DNA from: JABWBD01 sp040768665
GTDB taxonomy: Bacteria; Planctomycetota; Planctomycetia; Pirellulales; Thermoguttaceae
Reading direction: 5' to 3'
Length of the DNA: 64,000 nt
NCBI GenBank assembly: GCA_040768665.1
Contig: JAXGMN010000041.1
Coordinates: 61,141 to 125,140 of the forward strand
The notes under the pieces were generated by a model, which did no database searches, was not told the origin of the DNA, and saw nothing but the letters and a program-made list of their open reading frames with translations. The position numbers were made by a program, and so were the translations under genes. Below are positions 8,623 to 16,130 of the stretch, piece by piece; positions within the stretch are counted from its first letter, which is position 1, and the number at the start of each line of letters is the position of its first letter.

Positions 8623-9579
8623 GTGCGAAAATTCCTGGTTACCGGCGGGGCGGGTTTCATCGGTTCCCATATCGCCGAGGCGCTGGTTGCCCGCGGCGAC
8701 CGGGTCCGTGTCTTGGACAATTTGAGCACCGGGTTTCTGTCGAATCTCGAAGCGATTCGCGACCGGATCGAGTTTATCGAAGGCGACCTGGTCGATGGCG
8801 AAGCAGTCCGCTCCGCGGTGGAAGGAATCGATTGCATCTTCCACGAAGCGGCCTTGGCCTCCGTGCCACGAAGCGTGGAGAAGCCGTTGGACACGAATGC
8901 TGCCTGCGTCACGGGCACGCTCACGCTCCTCGACGCGGCTCGGCGGGCCGGGGTGAGGCGGGTCGTTTACGCGGGCTCCAGCAGCGCCTACGGGGACCAG
9001 CCCAACAGTTCCAAGCGAGAGACGGATCTCCCATCGCCCATCTCGCCGTACGGGGTCGCGAAGCTTGCGGCCGAATACTACTGCCAGGCGTTCACGGCCA
9101 CGTACGGGTTCGAGACCGTGACGGTCCGCTACTTCAACGTGTTCGGGCCTCGCCAGGATCCGAACAGCCCCTACTCCGCCGTAATTCCCCTTTTCATTAC
9201 GGCGATTCTCGCCGGCCGGCAGCCGGTGATTTACGGAGACGGCCAGCAATCGCGAGACTTCACCTACGTGGCCAACGTCGTTCACGCCAACCTGTTGGCT
9301 GCCGATGCGAACGACGTCGCAGGCCGCGTGCTCAACGTGGCGAACGGCCGATCGATCACGCTCTTGGAGATGCTCGATGCGCTGAACCGCCTGCTCGGCA
9401 CCGACGTCGAGCCGATCCATGCGCCGCCTCGTTCGGGCGACATCCGCGAAAGCATGGCCGATATCACCCTCGCTCGCCAGCTTCTCGGATACGAGTCGCA
9501 GGTCGGCTTCGAAGAAGGATTGCGCCGATCGATTGATTATTATCGCCGCATCGCAGGCAACAAGAGTCGAAACGCCTGA
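8623..9579 (+). CDS. NAD-dependent sugar-nucleotide epimerase (UDP-hexose 4-epimerase type)
   Basis: A 318-residue extended short-chain dehydrogenase starting at GTG 8623. The Rossmann motif GGAGFIG is at 8-14, the catalytic Ser region AGSSSAYG at 117-124 and the YxxxK pair Y143/K147 (SPYGVAKLAAE). Substrate-side motifs RYFNVFGPRQDPNSPYSAVI and YGDGQQSRDFTYV are typical of UDP-GlcNAc or UDP-Glc C4 epimerases. The reaction would interconvert gluco and galacto sugar nucleotides for surface polysaccharide synthesis. The next gene starts 11 bp after its stop, so the two may be co-transcribed. The exact substrate cannot be read from the sequence. Confidence 0.85.
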   Translation: MRKFLVTGGAGFIGSHIAEALVARGDRVRVLDNLSTGFLSNLEAIRDRIEFIEGDLVDGEAVRSAVEGIDCIFHEAALASVPRSVEKPLDTNAACVTGTLTLLDAARRAGVRRVVYAGSSSAYGDQPNSSKRETDLPSPISPYGVAKLAAEYYCQAFTATYGFETVTVRYFNVFGPRQDPNSPYSAVIPLFITAILAGRQPVIYGDGQQSRDFTYVANVVHANLLAADANDVAGRVLNVANGRSITLLEMLDALNRLLGTDVEPIHAPPRSGDIRESMADITLARQLLGYESQVGFEEGLRRSIDYYRRIAGNKSRNA

Positions 9580-9590
9580 GGACCCCGCCC

Positions 9591-10532
9591 ATGCGTCTTC
9601 CACGCCGGGATTTCCTGAAATCCGCCGCTGCCGGAGTTGCCTTCGGTGCAGCTTCCCCACGGGTCCGACCCGTTCATGCCGGAGAGCCGACCGGCATGCG
9701 GTTCGCCATCTGCAATGAGACCTTTCAGGACTGGCCGTTCGACAAAGCGTTCGCGTATGCGGCCGAATGCGGCTATACCGGGCTGGAGATCGCGCCGTTT
9801 ACGATCAGCAACTACGTGACCGATATCCCCCCGGGGAAGCGAACGGAGATTCGCCGTCTTGCCGAGCGCAGCGGCTTGACCATCCTGGGAATCCATTGGG
9901 TATTGGCCAGGACCGAAGGGTTTCATCTGACAAGTCCCGATGCGGAGGTGCGTCGTAGGACCATCGGTTATCTCGGCGAACTTACCCGTTTCTGTGCCGA
10001 CCTCGGTGGCAACCTCATCATCTTCGGTTCGCCCCAGCAGCGAAAGCTCCTGCCCGGCGTGAGTCGGGCGGACGGAATGAAATACGCGGCGGAGGTCTTT
10101 CGTGCGGCGATGCCCGTTATGGAAGACGCCGGCGTTACCCTGGCACTGGAACCGCTCCGCGGCAACAAGACCGCTTTCCTCGTCACTGCGGCCGATGGCG
10201 TGGAGCTCGCCCGCCTGGTCGACTCTCCCCATTGCAGGCTGCATCTGGACTGCAACGCGATGTCGTCTGAAGCAGAGCCGATTCCAGACCTGATTCGCAA
10301 GTGGAAAGACTGGCTGGTTCATTTCCATGCGAACGATCCGAACCTACAGGGTCCCGGGTTCGGTGAATTGGACTTCATACCGATTTTCCGAGCGCTCCGC
10401 GACATCGACTATCAAGGATGGGTATCCGTGGAGGTATTTGACTACTCCCCCGGTCCCGAACGACTGGCCCGCCAGAGCATCGATTACATGCGCAAGTGCC
10501 TCGCTGCCGTGGACTGCCCCCCCGAGCGATAG
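9591..10532 (+). CDS. TAT-exported sugar phosphate isomerase/epimerase-like protein (AP endonuclease 2 fold)
   Basis: A 313-residue protein beginning with a twin-arginine signal (RRDFLKSAAAGVAFGAASPR). The mature part is a xylose-isomerase-like TIM barrel: CGYTGLEIAPF near the start, LALEPLRGNKTAFL with the metal-binding Glu, HLDCNAMSSEAEPIPD, LVHFHANDPNLQGPG with His and Asp ligands, and GWVSVEVFDYSPGPE near the end. Relatives isomerise or epimerise sugars. It lies 11 bp downstream of the epimerase gene, suggesting an operon. Its substrate is unknown. A hairpin element follows it. Confidence 0.8.
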   Translation: MRLPRRDFLKSAAAGVAFGAASPRVRPVHAGEPTGMRFAICNETFQDWPFDKAFAYAAECGYTGLEIAPFTISNYVTDIPPGKRTEIRRLAERSGLTILGIHWVLARTEGFHLTSPDAEVRRRTIGYLGELTRFCADLGGNLIIFGSPQQRKLLPGVSRADGMKYAAEVFRAAMPVMEDAGVTLALEPLRGNKTAFLVTAADGVELARLVDSPHCRLHLDCNAMSSEAEPIPDLIRKWKDWLVHFHANDPNLQGPGFGELDFIPIFRALRDIDYQGWVSVEVFDYSPGPERLARQSIDYMRKCLAAVDCPPER

Positions 10533-10554
10533 GTTGGTCGGGGACCTGCCACGT

Positions 10555-10652
10555 AGAACCTATCCCAAAACCGTTGGGGACTAGCCCGTTTTGCGGAGTC
10601 TTCGAAGCAAAATGTGCCTGTCCCCTTCTGCCGAGGTTTTGGGATAGGCTCT
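10555..10652. repeat. AGCCTATCCC-armed hairpin element upstream of rimO
   Basis: Arms 10555-10572 and 10635-10652 pair over 18 bp with one mismatch (the right arm reads GGTTTTGGGATAGGCTCT). Inside, GGGGACTAGCCCGTTTTGC pairs with GCAAAATGTGCCTGTCCCC around a GGAGTCTTCGA loop. The core closely matches the element at 21962-22058. It occupies most of the gap before rimO, and the rimO reading frame runs open through it. Confidence 0.75.
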
Positions 10653-10717
10653 TACCGTTTCCCGGAAATCTCGCTAGGATTCAGGAAAAAGAAAACTTCC
10701 GAACTCTTTTCCTGAAC

Positions 10718-12103
10718 GTGAGATCGGTCTTGGCTCCCAAGCATCGCGAAAATGGCGTCAAAGGCACCTGTTCACTCATCAGTCTGGGCTGCCCGAAGAA
10801 CCTGGTGGATAGTGAGCGGATGCTCGGTCTGCTGAACCTCGGTGGTTACAAGCTTGCCGCACAACCGGAGGGAGCCGACTTCGTCATCATCAACACATGC
10901 GGGTTCCTCCAGGCCGCACGCGACGAATCCCTGCAGACGATCCGCGAGATGATTCGGCTCAAGCAGCGGGGAGTAACCCGAGGGGTGATTGTCGCCGGAT
11001 GCATGGCCCAGCGCGACCGCGAATCGCTCCTCGAGCTCTGTCCTGAAATCGACCAGATCGTTGGGCTGCACGGCCGGGACGAGATTGCCGCGGCCGCCGA
11101 CCGCTTGATGAGCGGGCTCAGCGAGCAGCGGACCATCTTCCGCCCCGCGCCTTCCCGGCCGCTGTCGGATATCGACCGGCTCCGGGTCACGCCCGTCCAC
11201 TTGGCATTCCTGAAAATCTCGGAAGGTTGCGACCGTTTGTGCACGTTCTGCACGATCCCCCAGATCAGGGGAAAACACTTAAGCAAATCGATCGAGGAAG
11301 TGGTCGCCGAAGCCGAACAATTGGCGGCCGAGGGGGTGCGCGAGCTGAACATCGTTGCGCAAGACACCACCTATTATGGGATGGATAGCGATGGCCGTCC
11401 GCGTCTCGCTGAACTGTTGGGCCGCTTGGAAGAGATCTCCGGGATCGAGTGGATCCGACTGATGTATCTCTATCCCATGTACGTCACGGACGAGTTGATC
11501 GACCGCATTGCCCACTCCGCGAAGATCGTCCCCTACTTGGATTTGCCCCTGCAGCACATCAACGACCACGTGCTCAAGCGGATGGCTCGGCGGGTGACGC
11601 GCGCGGAAACCGAGCAGTTGCTCGATCGGCTCCGAAACGCGATTCCCGGGCTGGTCCTGCGAACAACGATCATCACCGGGTTTCCGGGGGAAAGCGAAGA
11701 GCAGTTTCAGGAGGTTTTCGACTTCATTGGCCGGCGAAAATTCGAACGACTGGGGGTATTTGCCTACTCGTTCGAGCCGGACACGCCATCGTCGCGGCTC
11801 GAGCCTCAGATCCCCGAAGAGGTTCGCCAGGAGCGGCGCAATCGCCTGCTGGCCGCTCAACAGGACATCGCGTTTGCGTGGAACGAGGCCCAGGTGGGCC
11901 GGCACTGGGAGGTGCTGATCGACCGTGATATTCCCGGGGAAGAAAACGCCTACGTAGGCAGAACGTATGCCGACGCCCCCGAAATTGATGGAGTGGTCTA
12001 CGTCACCGGCGAGCATTTGACGCCGGGGCAAATTGTGCCCTGTGAGATCGTCGCTGCCAGGGACTATGATTTAATTGCGGCAGCCGTCGGAGAACCGCGC
12101 TAA
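10718..12103 (+). CDS. rimO: Ribosomal protein uS12 (S12) methylthiotransferase RimO
   Basis: About 461 residues. RimO is a radical-SAM enzyme that methylthiolates an aspartate of ribosomal protein S12. The N-terminal cluster cysteines are C25 (SLGCPKNLVDSERM), C61 (INTCGF) and C95 (AGCMAQR). The radical-SAM motif CDRLCTFC is at 171-178, followed by IRGKHLSKSI. A TRAM-like domain closes the protein (HWEVLIDRD...GQIVPCEIV). The open frame extends upstream to 10496 through a repeat element, which I do not think is translated. GTG 10718 places the start close to the conserved LISLGCPKN motif; TTG 10730 is an alternative. Hairpin elements bracket the gene on both sides. Confidence 0.9.
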   Translation: MRSVLAPKHRENGVKGTCSLISLGCPKNLVDSERMLGLLNLGGYKLAAQPEGADFVIINTCGFLQAARDESLQTIREMIRLKQRGVTRGVIVAGCMAQRDRESLLELCPEIDQIVGLHGRDEIAAAADRLMSGLSEQRTIFRPAPSRPLSDIDRLRVTPVHLAFLKISEGCDRLCTFCTIPQIRGKHLSKSIEEVVAEAEQLAAEGVRELNIVAQDTTYYGMDSDGRPRLAELLGRLEEISGIEWIRLMYLYPMYVTDELIDRIAHSAKIVPYLDLPLQHINDHVLKRMARRVTRAETEQLLDRLRNAIPGLVLRTTIITGFPGESEEQFQEVFDFIGRRKFERLGVFAYSFEPDTPSSRLEPQIPEEVRQERRNRLLAAQQDIAFAWNEAQVGRHWEVLIDRDIPGEENAYVGRTYADAPEIDGVVYVTGEHLTPGQIVPCEIVAARDYDLIAAAVGEPR

Positions 12104-12104
12104 G

Positions 12105-12201
12105 AGCCTATCCCAAAATGGGGGCCGGCTCCTAGCTATGAACGCTTTCCTCCGTTATGGCGATCGGCTGCGAGGCGCCTGTCGCCATTTTGGGATAGGC
12201 T
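12105..12201. repeat. AGCCTATCCC-armed hairpin element downstream of rimO
   Basis: Perfect 17-bp inverted repeat AGCCTATCCCAAAATGG (12105-12121) and its complement (12185-12201), beginning 1 bp after the rimO stop. The interior carries a degenerate GGGGCCGGCTCC / GGCGCCTGTCGCC core. Outer arms match the elements at 10555 and 21962. It could also act as the transcript end for rimO, though no T-run follows. Confidence 0.75.
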
Positions 12202-12225
12202 TTAACATGGGAAGTAGAAGGTCCA

Positions 12226-12834
12226 ATGAGTGTCGAACGTCCGGAACCGATTCGCATGTCGGCTTTCAACCTGCCCAACCAATTGACCGGCCTCCGCCTC
12301 GTCTTGGCCGTGGTACTGTTTGCCACGATGGCGATGCAGCTTTACCTCGCGGCTATGGTGCTGTTTATCATCGCGGCAAGCACGGATTGGCTCGATGGCT
12401 ACTACGCCCGCCGGTACGGGCAGGTGACTACGCTGGGACGAATCCTCGATCCGTTTGCCGACAAAGTCATCATCTGCGGCACGTTCATCTTTCTGCTGGC
12501 GGTGCCGGAGATGTTGAAGGTCCCGTGGGGGCTACGGGCATGGATGGTCGTGGTGGTCGTCGGTCGTGAACTGCTTGTCACCGCGCTGCGAAGTTTCATC
12601 GAGGACCGGGGCGGCGACTTCTCGGCAAAGATGTCGGGCAAGTGGAAGATGGTCCTGCAATGTGTCGCGGCCGGGGCAGCGCTGTTCTACCTGGATTATC
12701 CCAATCCCGGAATCACTGCCCCAAGTTGGGTTTGGGCGGTGTTCGTTGTCTCGCTCTGGGCAGCCGTTGCGCTGACCGTCTACTCGGGTATCATTTACAT
12801 CATCGCAGCGGTCCGGTTGTTGCAAAGGGATTGA
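12226..12834 (+). CDS. pgsA: CDP-diacylglycerol-glycerol-3-phosphate 3-phosphatidyltransferase
   Basis: A 202-residue integral membrane protein with about five to six hydrophobic segments. The CDP-alcohol phosphotransferase signature D-G-x2-A-R-x8-G-x3-D-x3-D is complete in DGYYARRYGQVTTLGRILDP followed by FADK. The enzyme makes phosphatidylglycerophosphate, the committed step to phosphatidylglycerol and cardiolipin. The N-terminus NLPNQLTGLRLVLAVVL is the usual PgsA opening. It begins 24 bp after a hairpin element and is followed after 118 bp by a CPBP-family gene. The related phosphatidylserine synthase would show different flanking motifs. Confidence 0.88.
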   Translation: MSVERPEPIRMSAFNLPNQLTGLRLVLAVVLFATMAMQLYLAAMVLFIIAASTDWLDGYYARRYGQVTTLGRILDPFADKVIICGTFIFLLAVPEMLKVPWGLRAWMVVVVVGRELLVTALRSFIEDRGGDFSAKMSGKWKMVLQCVAAGAALFYLDYPNPGITAPSWVWAVFVVSLWAAVALTVYSGIIYIIAAVRLLQRD

Positions 12835-12952
12835 CCGCGAGCGATCCCCAGGGCCGACACGGAGAAAGACTTCCCGCCTTGCCCTCACCATAGTGCTCGT
12901 TCCTTCGCAGATCCTTGGTCGAGGTCTGGAAGCCCCCCCCAACGAGAGCCCC

Positions 12953-13879
12953 ATGAACGACTTTCCTCAGCCGGAAAACGCGGCCTTGGTCGGCAGTATC
13001 ATCATCGCTGGGATTACTGCATGCGTGGCGACGTGGGTCTGGATCGGCGCGCGGTGGGGGCGAGGCGAACGGGTGCTGCCCTACGAACCTCGCCGCCCGG
13101 TGCCGTGGCGCTTCAGCGATTTGTCGATCATCTTGCTCGTTTATCTCGGTCCGGCTCTGGCCGGTCTGGTATTCGGCCTCGCCCGATTCGGCGCTACGGG
13201 GGATACACAAGACGCCGCCTCGCGATCAGGGGAATTGGGCGTTTCTCATCCGGTGCTCGATCTTTTGGCCAGCAATCCGGGATCGCTTGCGCTGGCGTTC
13301 TGCATTCTTGTCGTGGTGGTCGTTGCGCCGGTGGTCGAGGAGTTTCTCTTTCGACTTGTCCTTCAAGGCTGGCTTGAGCGAGTCGAACGCCACGCCGTTC
13401 GAACCCGAGGCGTGCGACCGCGGATTCGCGGACTGATGCCTGTGCTTCTGACGGCAGTGCTCTTCGCGTCCTTGCACTTCCGAGCGGCGCAGCCGAGGTT
13501 GGAACCGGAGCGCGTGATGGAAATGCTGACACAGGTGGCCGTTTGGAACCTGATCGTGCTGGGCGTCGGGATCGCGATTCTGCGGGTCCGACGAGGCGCT
13601 TCGCTCGTTGACTTCGGAATCGCGCCCGAAAAGGTTTTTCCCGACATCGGACTCGGATTGCTGACGTTCTTCGCGATCGCTGCCCCGATCTACCTGCTGC
13701 AGGCGATCCTGACCTTGCTGGTGAGCGACTATTTCGCACCGGACCCGATCACGCTCGTCTTTTTCGCCGCGGCGTTGGGCTTGCTCTATTTTCGTACCCA
13801 CCGGATCGTCGCCCCGATAACGATGCACGTTGCGCTGAACGGGACGAGCCTGTTTGTGGCATGGCTCGCGGCCGGATAG
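12953..13879 (+). CDS. CPBP-family intramembrane metalloprotease-like protein
   Basis: About 308 residues with seven or eight membrane segments. The three CPBP/Abi motifs are visible: EEFLFR (motif 1), FASLHF (motif 2) and HVALNGTSLF (motif 3); their Glu and His residues form the metal centre in characterised members. CPBP proteins include prenyl-protein endopeptidases and bacterial immunity proteins, but most are of unknown substrate. ATG 12953 (MNDFPQPENAAL) is preferred over an upstream start at 12893, whose extra residues are not membrane-like. The gene ends 29 bp before the murD start. Confidence 0.8.
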   Translation: MNDFPQPENAALVGSIIIAGITACVATWVWIGARWGRGERVLPYEPRRPVPWRFSDLSIILLVYLGPALAGLVFGLARFGATGDTQDAASRSGELGVSHPVLDLLASNPGSLALAFCILVVVVVAPVVEEFLFRLVLQGWLERVERHAVRTRGVRPRIRGLMPVLLTAVLFASLHFRAAQPRLEPERVMEMLTQVAVWNLIVLGVGIAILRVRRGASLVDFGIAPEKVFPDIGLGLLTFFAIAAPIYLLQAILTLLVSDYFAPDPITLVFFAAALGLLYFRTHRIVAPITMHVALNGTSLFVAWLAAG

Positions 13880-13885
13880 AGCCTG

Positions 13886-13907
13886 TAGGTCCCACTTGCC
13901 GAGCCGG
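13886..13907. repeat. GGTCCC-CTTGCCGAG palindromic repeat, degenerate copy
   Basis: TAGGTCCCACTTGCCGAGCCGG sits in the 29-bp gap between the CPBP gene and murD, just ahead of the murD start codon. It is a degenerate copy of the palindrome seen intact at 36598-36622. Confidence 0.5.
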
Positions 13908-13908
13908 C

Positions 13909-15225
13909 ATGGAAAAATTTCACAGTACACGCGTCACGGTGATGGGATTGGGCCACTTCGGGGGAGCCGTCGCGGCTGCGCGGTGGCTTGCGAGGCAAGG
14001 CGCGAGGGTCACGATCACCGATACGGCTTCGGAGGAGATCCTTGTCGAATCGCTCAGAATGCTCCACGGCGAGCCGATCGCCGCGTATCATCTCGGCGGA
14101 CACCGGGTCGAGGACTTTGAACACTCTGATTTGGTGGTAGTCAACCCGGCAGTTCGGCCAGACAACCCCTTTCTTGAAGCGGCGGCCGTATCGGGAGTTC
14201 CCATACGCTCGGAGACAAGCCTGTTTCTCGAGTTCTGCTCGGCACCGGTCATTGGCGTCACCGGGACGAACGGGAAGTCGACCACGGCGGCGATGACGGC
14301 AGCGATTCTCCGGACGGACGGACGGCGCGTTCATCTCGGCGGCAACATCGGACGGAGTTTGCTCGGGGATGTCGACCAGATTGCGCCCGACGATTGGGTC
14401 GTGCTCGAAATCAGTAGTTTTCAGCTTCATTACCTGGAAGCCGGCTCACGTTTTCCCGAAGTGGCGGTCGTGACCAACTGCGTGCCGAACCATCTCGACT
14501 GGCACGGCAGCTTCGCGAATTACACTGCCGACAAACAACGAATTCTCACCGGTCAAAAAGACCGCGATCAGGCCGTGATCAATACGTTTGATCCGGAAGT
14601 GGCCGGTTGGGTGCCGCTTGTGCGGGGGAAGTGGTTGCCCCCGGCTTCATTCGATGCGGTTCTTCCCCTGGCCGTTCCCGGACTTCACAATCGATGCAAC
14701 GCGGCATGTGCGGCCACGGCGGCACAGAGTGTCGGATGTGGCGAGGCGTCGATTTACCGAGGGCTCGCGTCGTATCGTTCGTTGTCGGACCGGCTCGAAC
14801 CGGTCGGGGTCGTTGACGGGCGAAAATTTTTCAACGACTCTTCCTCGACCACTCCCGAGTCGACGATTGCCGCCCTGGAAGCTCTTGAGGGACCAATTTG
14901 GCTCCTTGCAGGCGGAAGCGACAAGGGGGCCGATTTCGGTCCCATGTGTCATCGGATCGCCGCACGAGCAACGGGCGCGGCTCTTTACGGGGCGGTTGCA
15001 GACGTTTTGCACAGCAGAATTCTTCATATTCGGCCGGCGTTTCCATGCGCCGCGGTAGCGACAATGAACGAAGCCGTTCAGTGGTGTTGGCGCCATTCGC
15101 GTCCGGGCGAGAGCATTGTGTTGTCGCCCGGTTGCGCCAGCCGCGATCAGTTTCAGAACTACCGTGCCCGAGGCGCGCATTTCGCCGGGTTGATCCGCGC
15201 GATGCTCGAGGGGCGACCCGAGTGA
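13909..15225 (+). CDS. murD: UDP-N-acetylmuramoylalanine-D-glutamate ligase
   Basis: A 438-residue Mur ligase that adds D-glutamate to UDP-MurNAc-L-Ala in peptidoglycan precursor synthesis in the cytoplasm. The N-terminal Rossmann domain starts RVTVMGLGHFGGAVAAARWL. The ATP loop GTNGKST is at 119-125 and is followed by GRRVHLGGNIG. Further MurD motifs are SSFQLHYLE, TNCVPNHLDWHGS, HNRCNAACAATAA, FFNDSSSTTPEST and LLAGGSDKGADF. ATG 13909 fits the family N-terminus; ATG 13861 would overlap the preceding gene. Planctomycetes were long thought to lack peptidoglycan, so an intact murD is consistent with the newer view that many have it. No other mur genes are in the window. Confidence 0.9.
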   Translation: MEKFHSTRVTVMGLGHFGGAVAAARWLARQGARVTITDTASEEILVESLRMLHGEPIAAYHLGGHRVEDFEHSDLVVVNPAVRPDNPFLEAAAVSGVPIRSETSLFLEFCSAPVIGVTGTNGKSTTAAMTAAILRTDGRRVHLGGNIGRSLLGDVDQIAPDDWVVLEISSFQLHYLEAGSRFPEVAVVTNCVPNHLDWHGSFANYTADKQRILTGQKDRDQAVINTFDPEVAGWVPLVRGKWLPPASFDAVLPLAVPGLHNRCNAACAATAAQSVGCGEASIYRGLASYRSLSDRLEPVGVVDGRKFFNDSSSTTPESTIAALEALEGPIWLLAGGSDKGADFGPMCHRIAARATGAALYGAVADVLHSRILHIRPAFPCAAVATMNEAVQWCWRHSRPGESIVLSPGCASRDQFQNYRARGAHFAGLIRAMLEGRPE

Positions 15226-15244
15226 ATTCTCGTGGCGCAGAAGG

Positions 15245-15369
15245 GTAACCGTTCACGCCCGCGGAAGAGAGGGGGACAGGTCCATGTTTTCGGCCAACGT
15301 CTTTGACGCCAAAATACTCGGACGCGCCGAAAAATGGACCAGTCCCCGGCCGTGGGCGTGAACGGTTAG
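15245..15369. mobile_element. MITE-like hairpin element, copy 2, with 8-bp direct repeats
   Basis: A 125-bp relative of the element at 7465-7600. Terminal arms TAACCGTTCACGCCC (15246-15260) and its complement (15354-15368) pair perfectly. The interior shares a long identical stretch with copy 1, from GCGGAAGAGAGGGGGACAGG through TTTTCGGCCA. The 8-mer gcagaagg flanks it directly at 15237-15244 and 15370-15377. It lies 20 bp after murD. Confidence 0.78.
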
Positions 15370-15379
15370 GCAGAAGGTA

Positions 15380-15407
15380 TTGACAGAATGCTAGCAGTCG
15401 ATATACA
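15380..15407 (+). promoter_or_regulatory. Sigma-70-like promoter
   Basis: A consensus -35 box TTGACA (15380-15385) is followed after 16 bp by TATACA (15402-15407). In this GC-rich genome such a pair stands out. It would start transcription near 15413, at the head of the structured region described next, and could also serve the cupin gene. Confidence 0.5.
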
Positions 15408-15529
15408 GTTAAGTAGTTGCGTGCGACCTTCGGGTTGTTGCGTCAACGACCTCGAGGCGGACGGCTGTGATGGTTTCCTTGTGGGAGATCTAACGGCGCT
15501 GGGAGTCGTCGGCTTCGAGGTCTTTTTTT
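15408..15529 (+). ncRNA. Candidate structured small RNA
   Basis: About 115 nt between a promoter-like sequence and a terminator. A first hairpin GCGACC-TTCG-GGTTGT (15423-15438) has a stable UUCG tetraloop with C-G closure. A second, long hairpin pairs GACCTCGAGGCGGACGGCT (15448-15466) with AGTCGTCGGCTTCGAGGTC (15504-15522): 18 of 19 positions pair, counting G-U. Seven T residues follow. No protein-like reading frame fits. I do not recognise it as 6S, SRP or tmRNA. It could instead be a cupin mRNA leader with an attenuator, or the terminator region of murD. Confidence 0.45.
15448..15529 (+). terminator. Rho-independent terminator with extended stem
   Basis: A 19-bp stem (one mismatch) with a 37-nt loop, directly followed by TTTTTTT at 15523-15529. 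It is the clearest intrinsic terminator in the window. It would end the candidate small RNA or murD read-through. Confidence 0.65.
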
Positions 15530-15653
15530 GTCGCTTCACGTGAATCTCCAGGCAGTCTGGCTGCCGATGCACGAGTTTGGTTCACGTAATCGCAGTTGTT
15601 CCATCGCAGCCGGACGACTGAGTTGTTTTGAGTACAAGGCGAGAGGTGTTCGG

Positions 15654-16037
15654 ATGAAAGTGATCGACTACGAGAAGATCGAAGCCACGCCGGTTCAGCA
15701 GGACGGAGCGGCCGGTTGCAGAATCCGATGTCTGATCGGCGAACCCGACGGTGCGCCGAGTTTCAGCATGCGCCAGTTCGAAGTCGCGCCCGGCGGTTAT
15801 ACTCCCAAGCATTCGCATGGGCACGAGCACGAAGTCTTTGTCCTGGAAGGGACTGGAGTCGTGCTGGAAGGCGGCACGGAACATCCCCTTCGCGCCGGGA
15901 CGGCCGTCTTTGTGCCGCCGAATCAGGTCCACCAGTTTCGCAACACCGGCAGCGGGCCGCTGAAGTTTCTGTGCCTGATTCCGCATCCTTTGCGCGGTAT
16001 GACCGGCGCGTGCGCGGCAGCCTGCGGTTGCGAATAG
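15654..16037 (+). CDS. Small cupin-domain protein
   Basis: A 127-residue single-domain cupin. The two cupin motifs are clear: PGGYTPKHSHGHEHEVFVLE with metal-ligand His and Glu residues, and PPNQVHQFRNTG with the distal His. Such small cupins bind a divalent metal and often act as dioxygenases, isomerases or binding proteins; the reaction here is unknown. The C-terminus has three cysteines (GACAAACGCE), which is unusual for the family. ATG 15654 is chosen because the domain begins right after it; an upstream frame to 15528 crosses the terminator and is not likely translated. ligA follows after 93 bp. Confidence 0.8.
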   Translation: MKVIDYEKIEATPVQQDGAAGCRIRCLIGEPDGAPSFSMRQFEVAPGGYTPKHSHGHEHEVFVLEGTGVVLEGGTEHPLRAGTAVFVPPNQVHQFRNTGSGPLKFLCLIPHPLRGMTGACAAACGCE

Positions 16038-16130
16038 TCCCGCGTTCGGTTAAATGTGGTACCGAACGGTTGCCGGGGACCGCTCGGATACCCATCGGGC
16101 GGGGCAACCAGCTCTTTTGGAGACCGTGCC

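Noticed and set aside
10496..10717. In-frame N-terminal extension of RimO
   Set aside because: It overlaps the previous gene and a hairpin element and does not resemble RimO.
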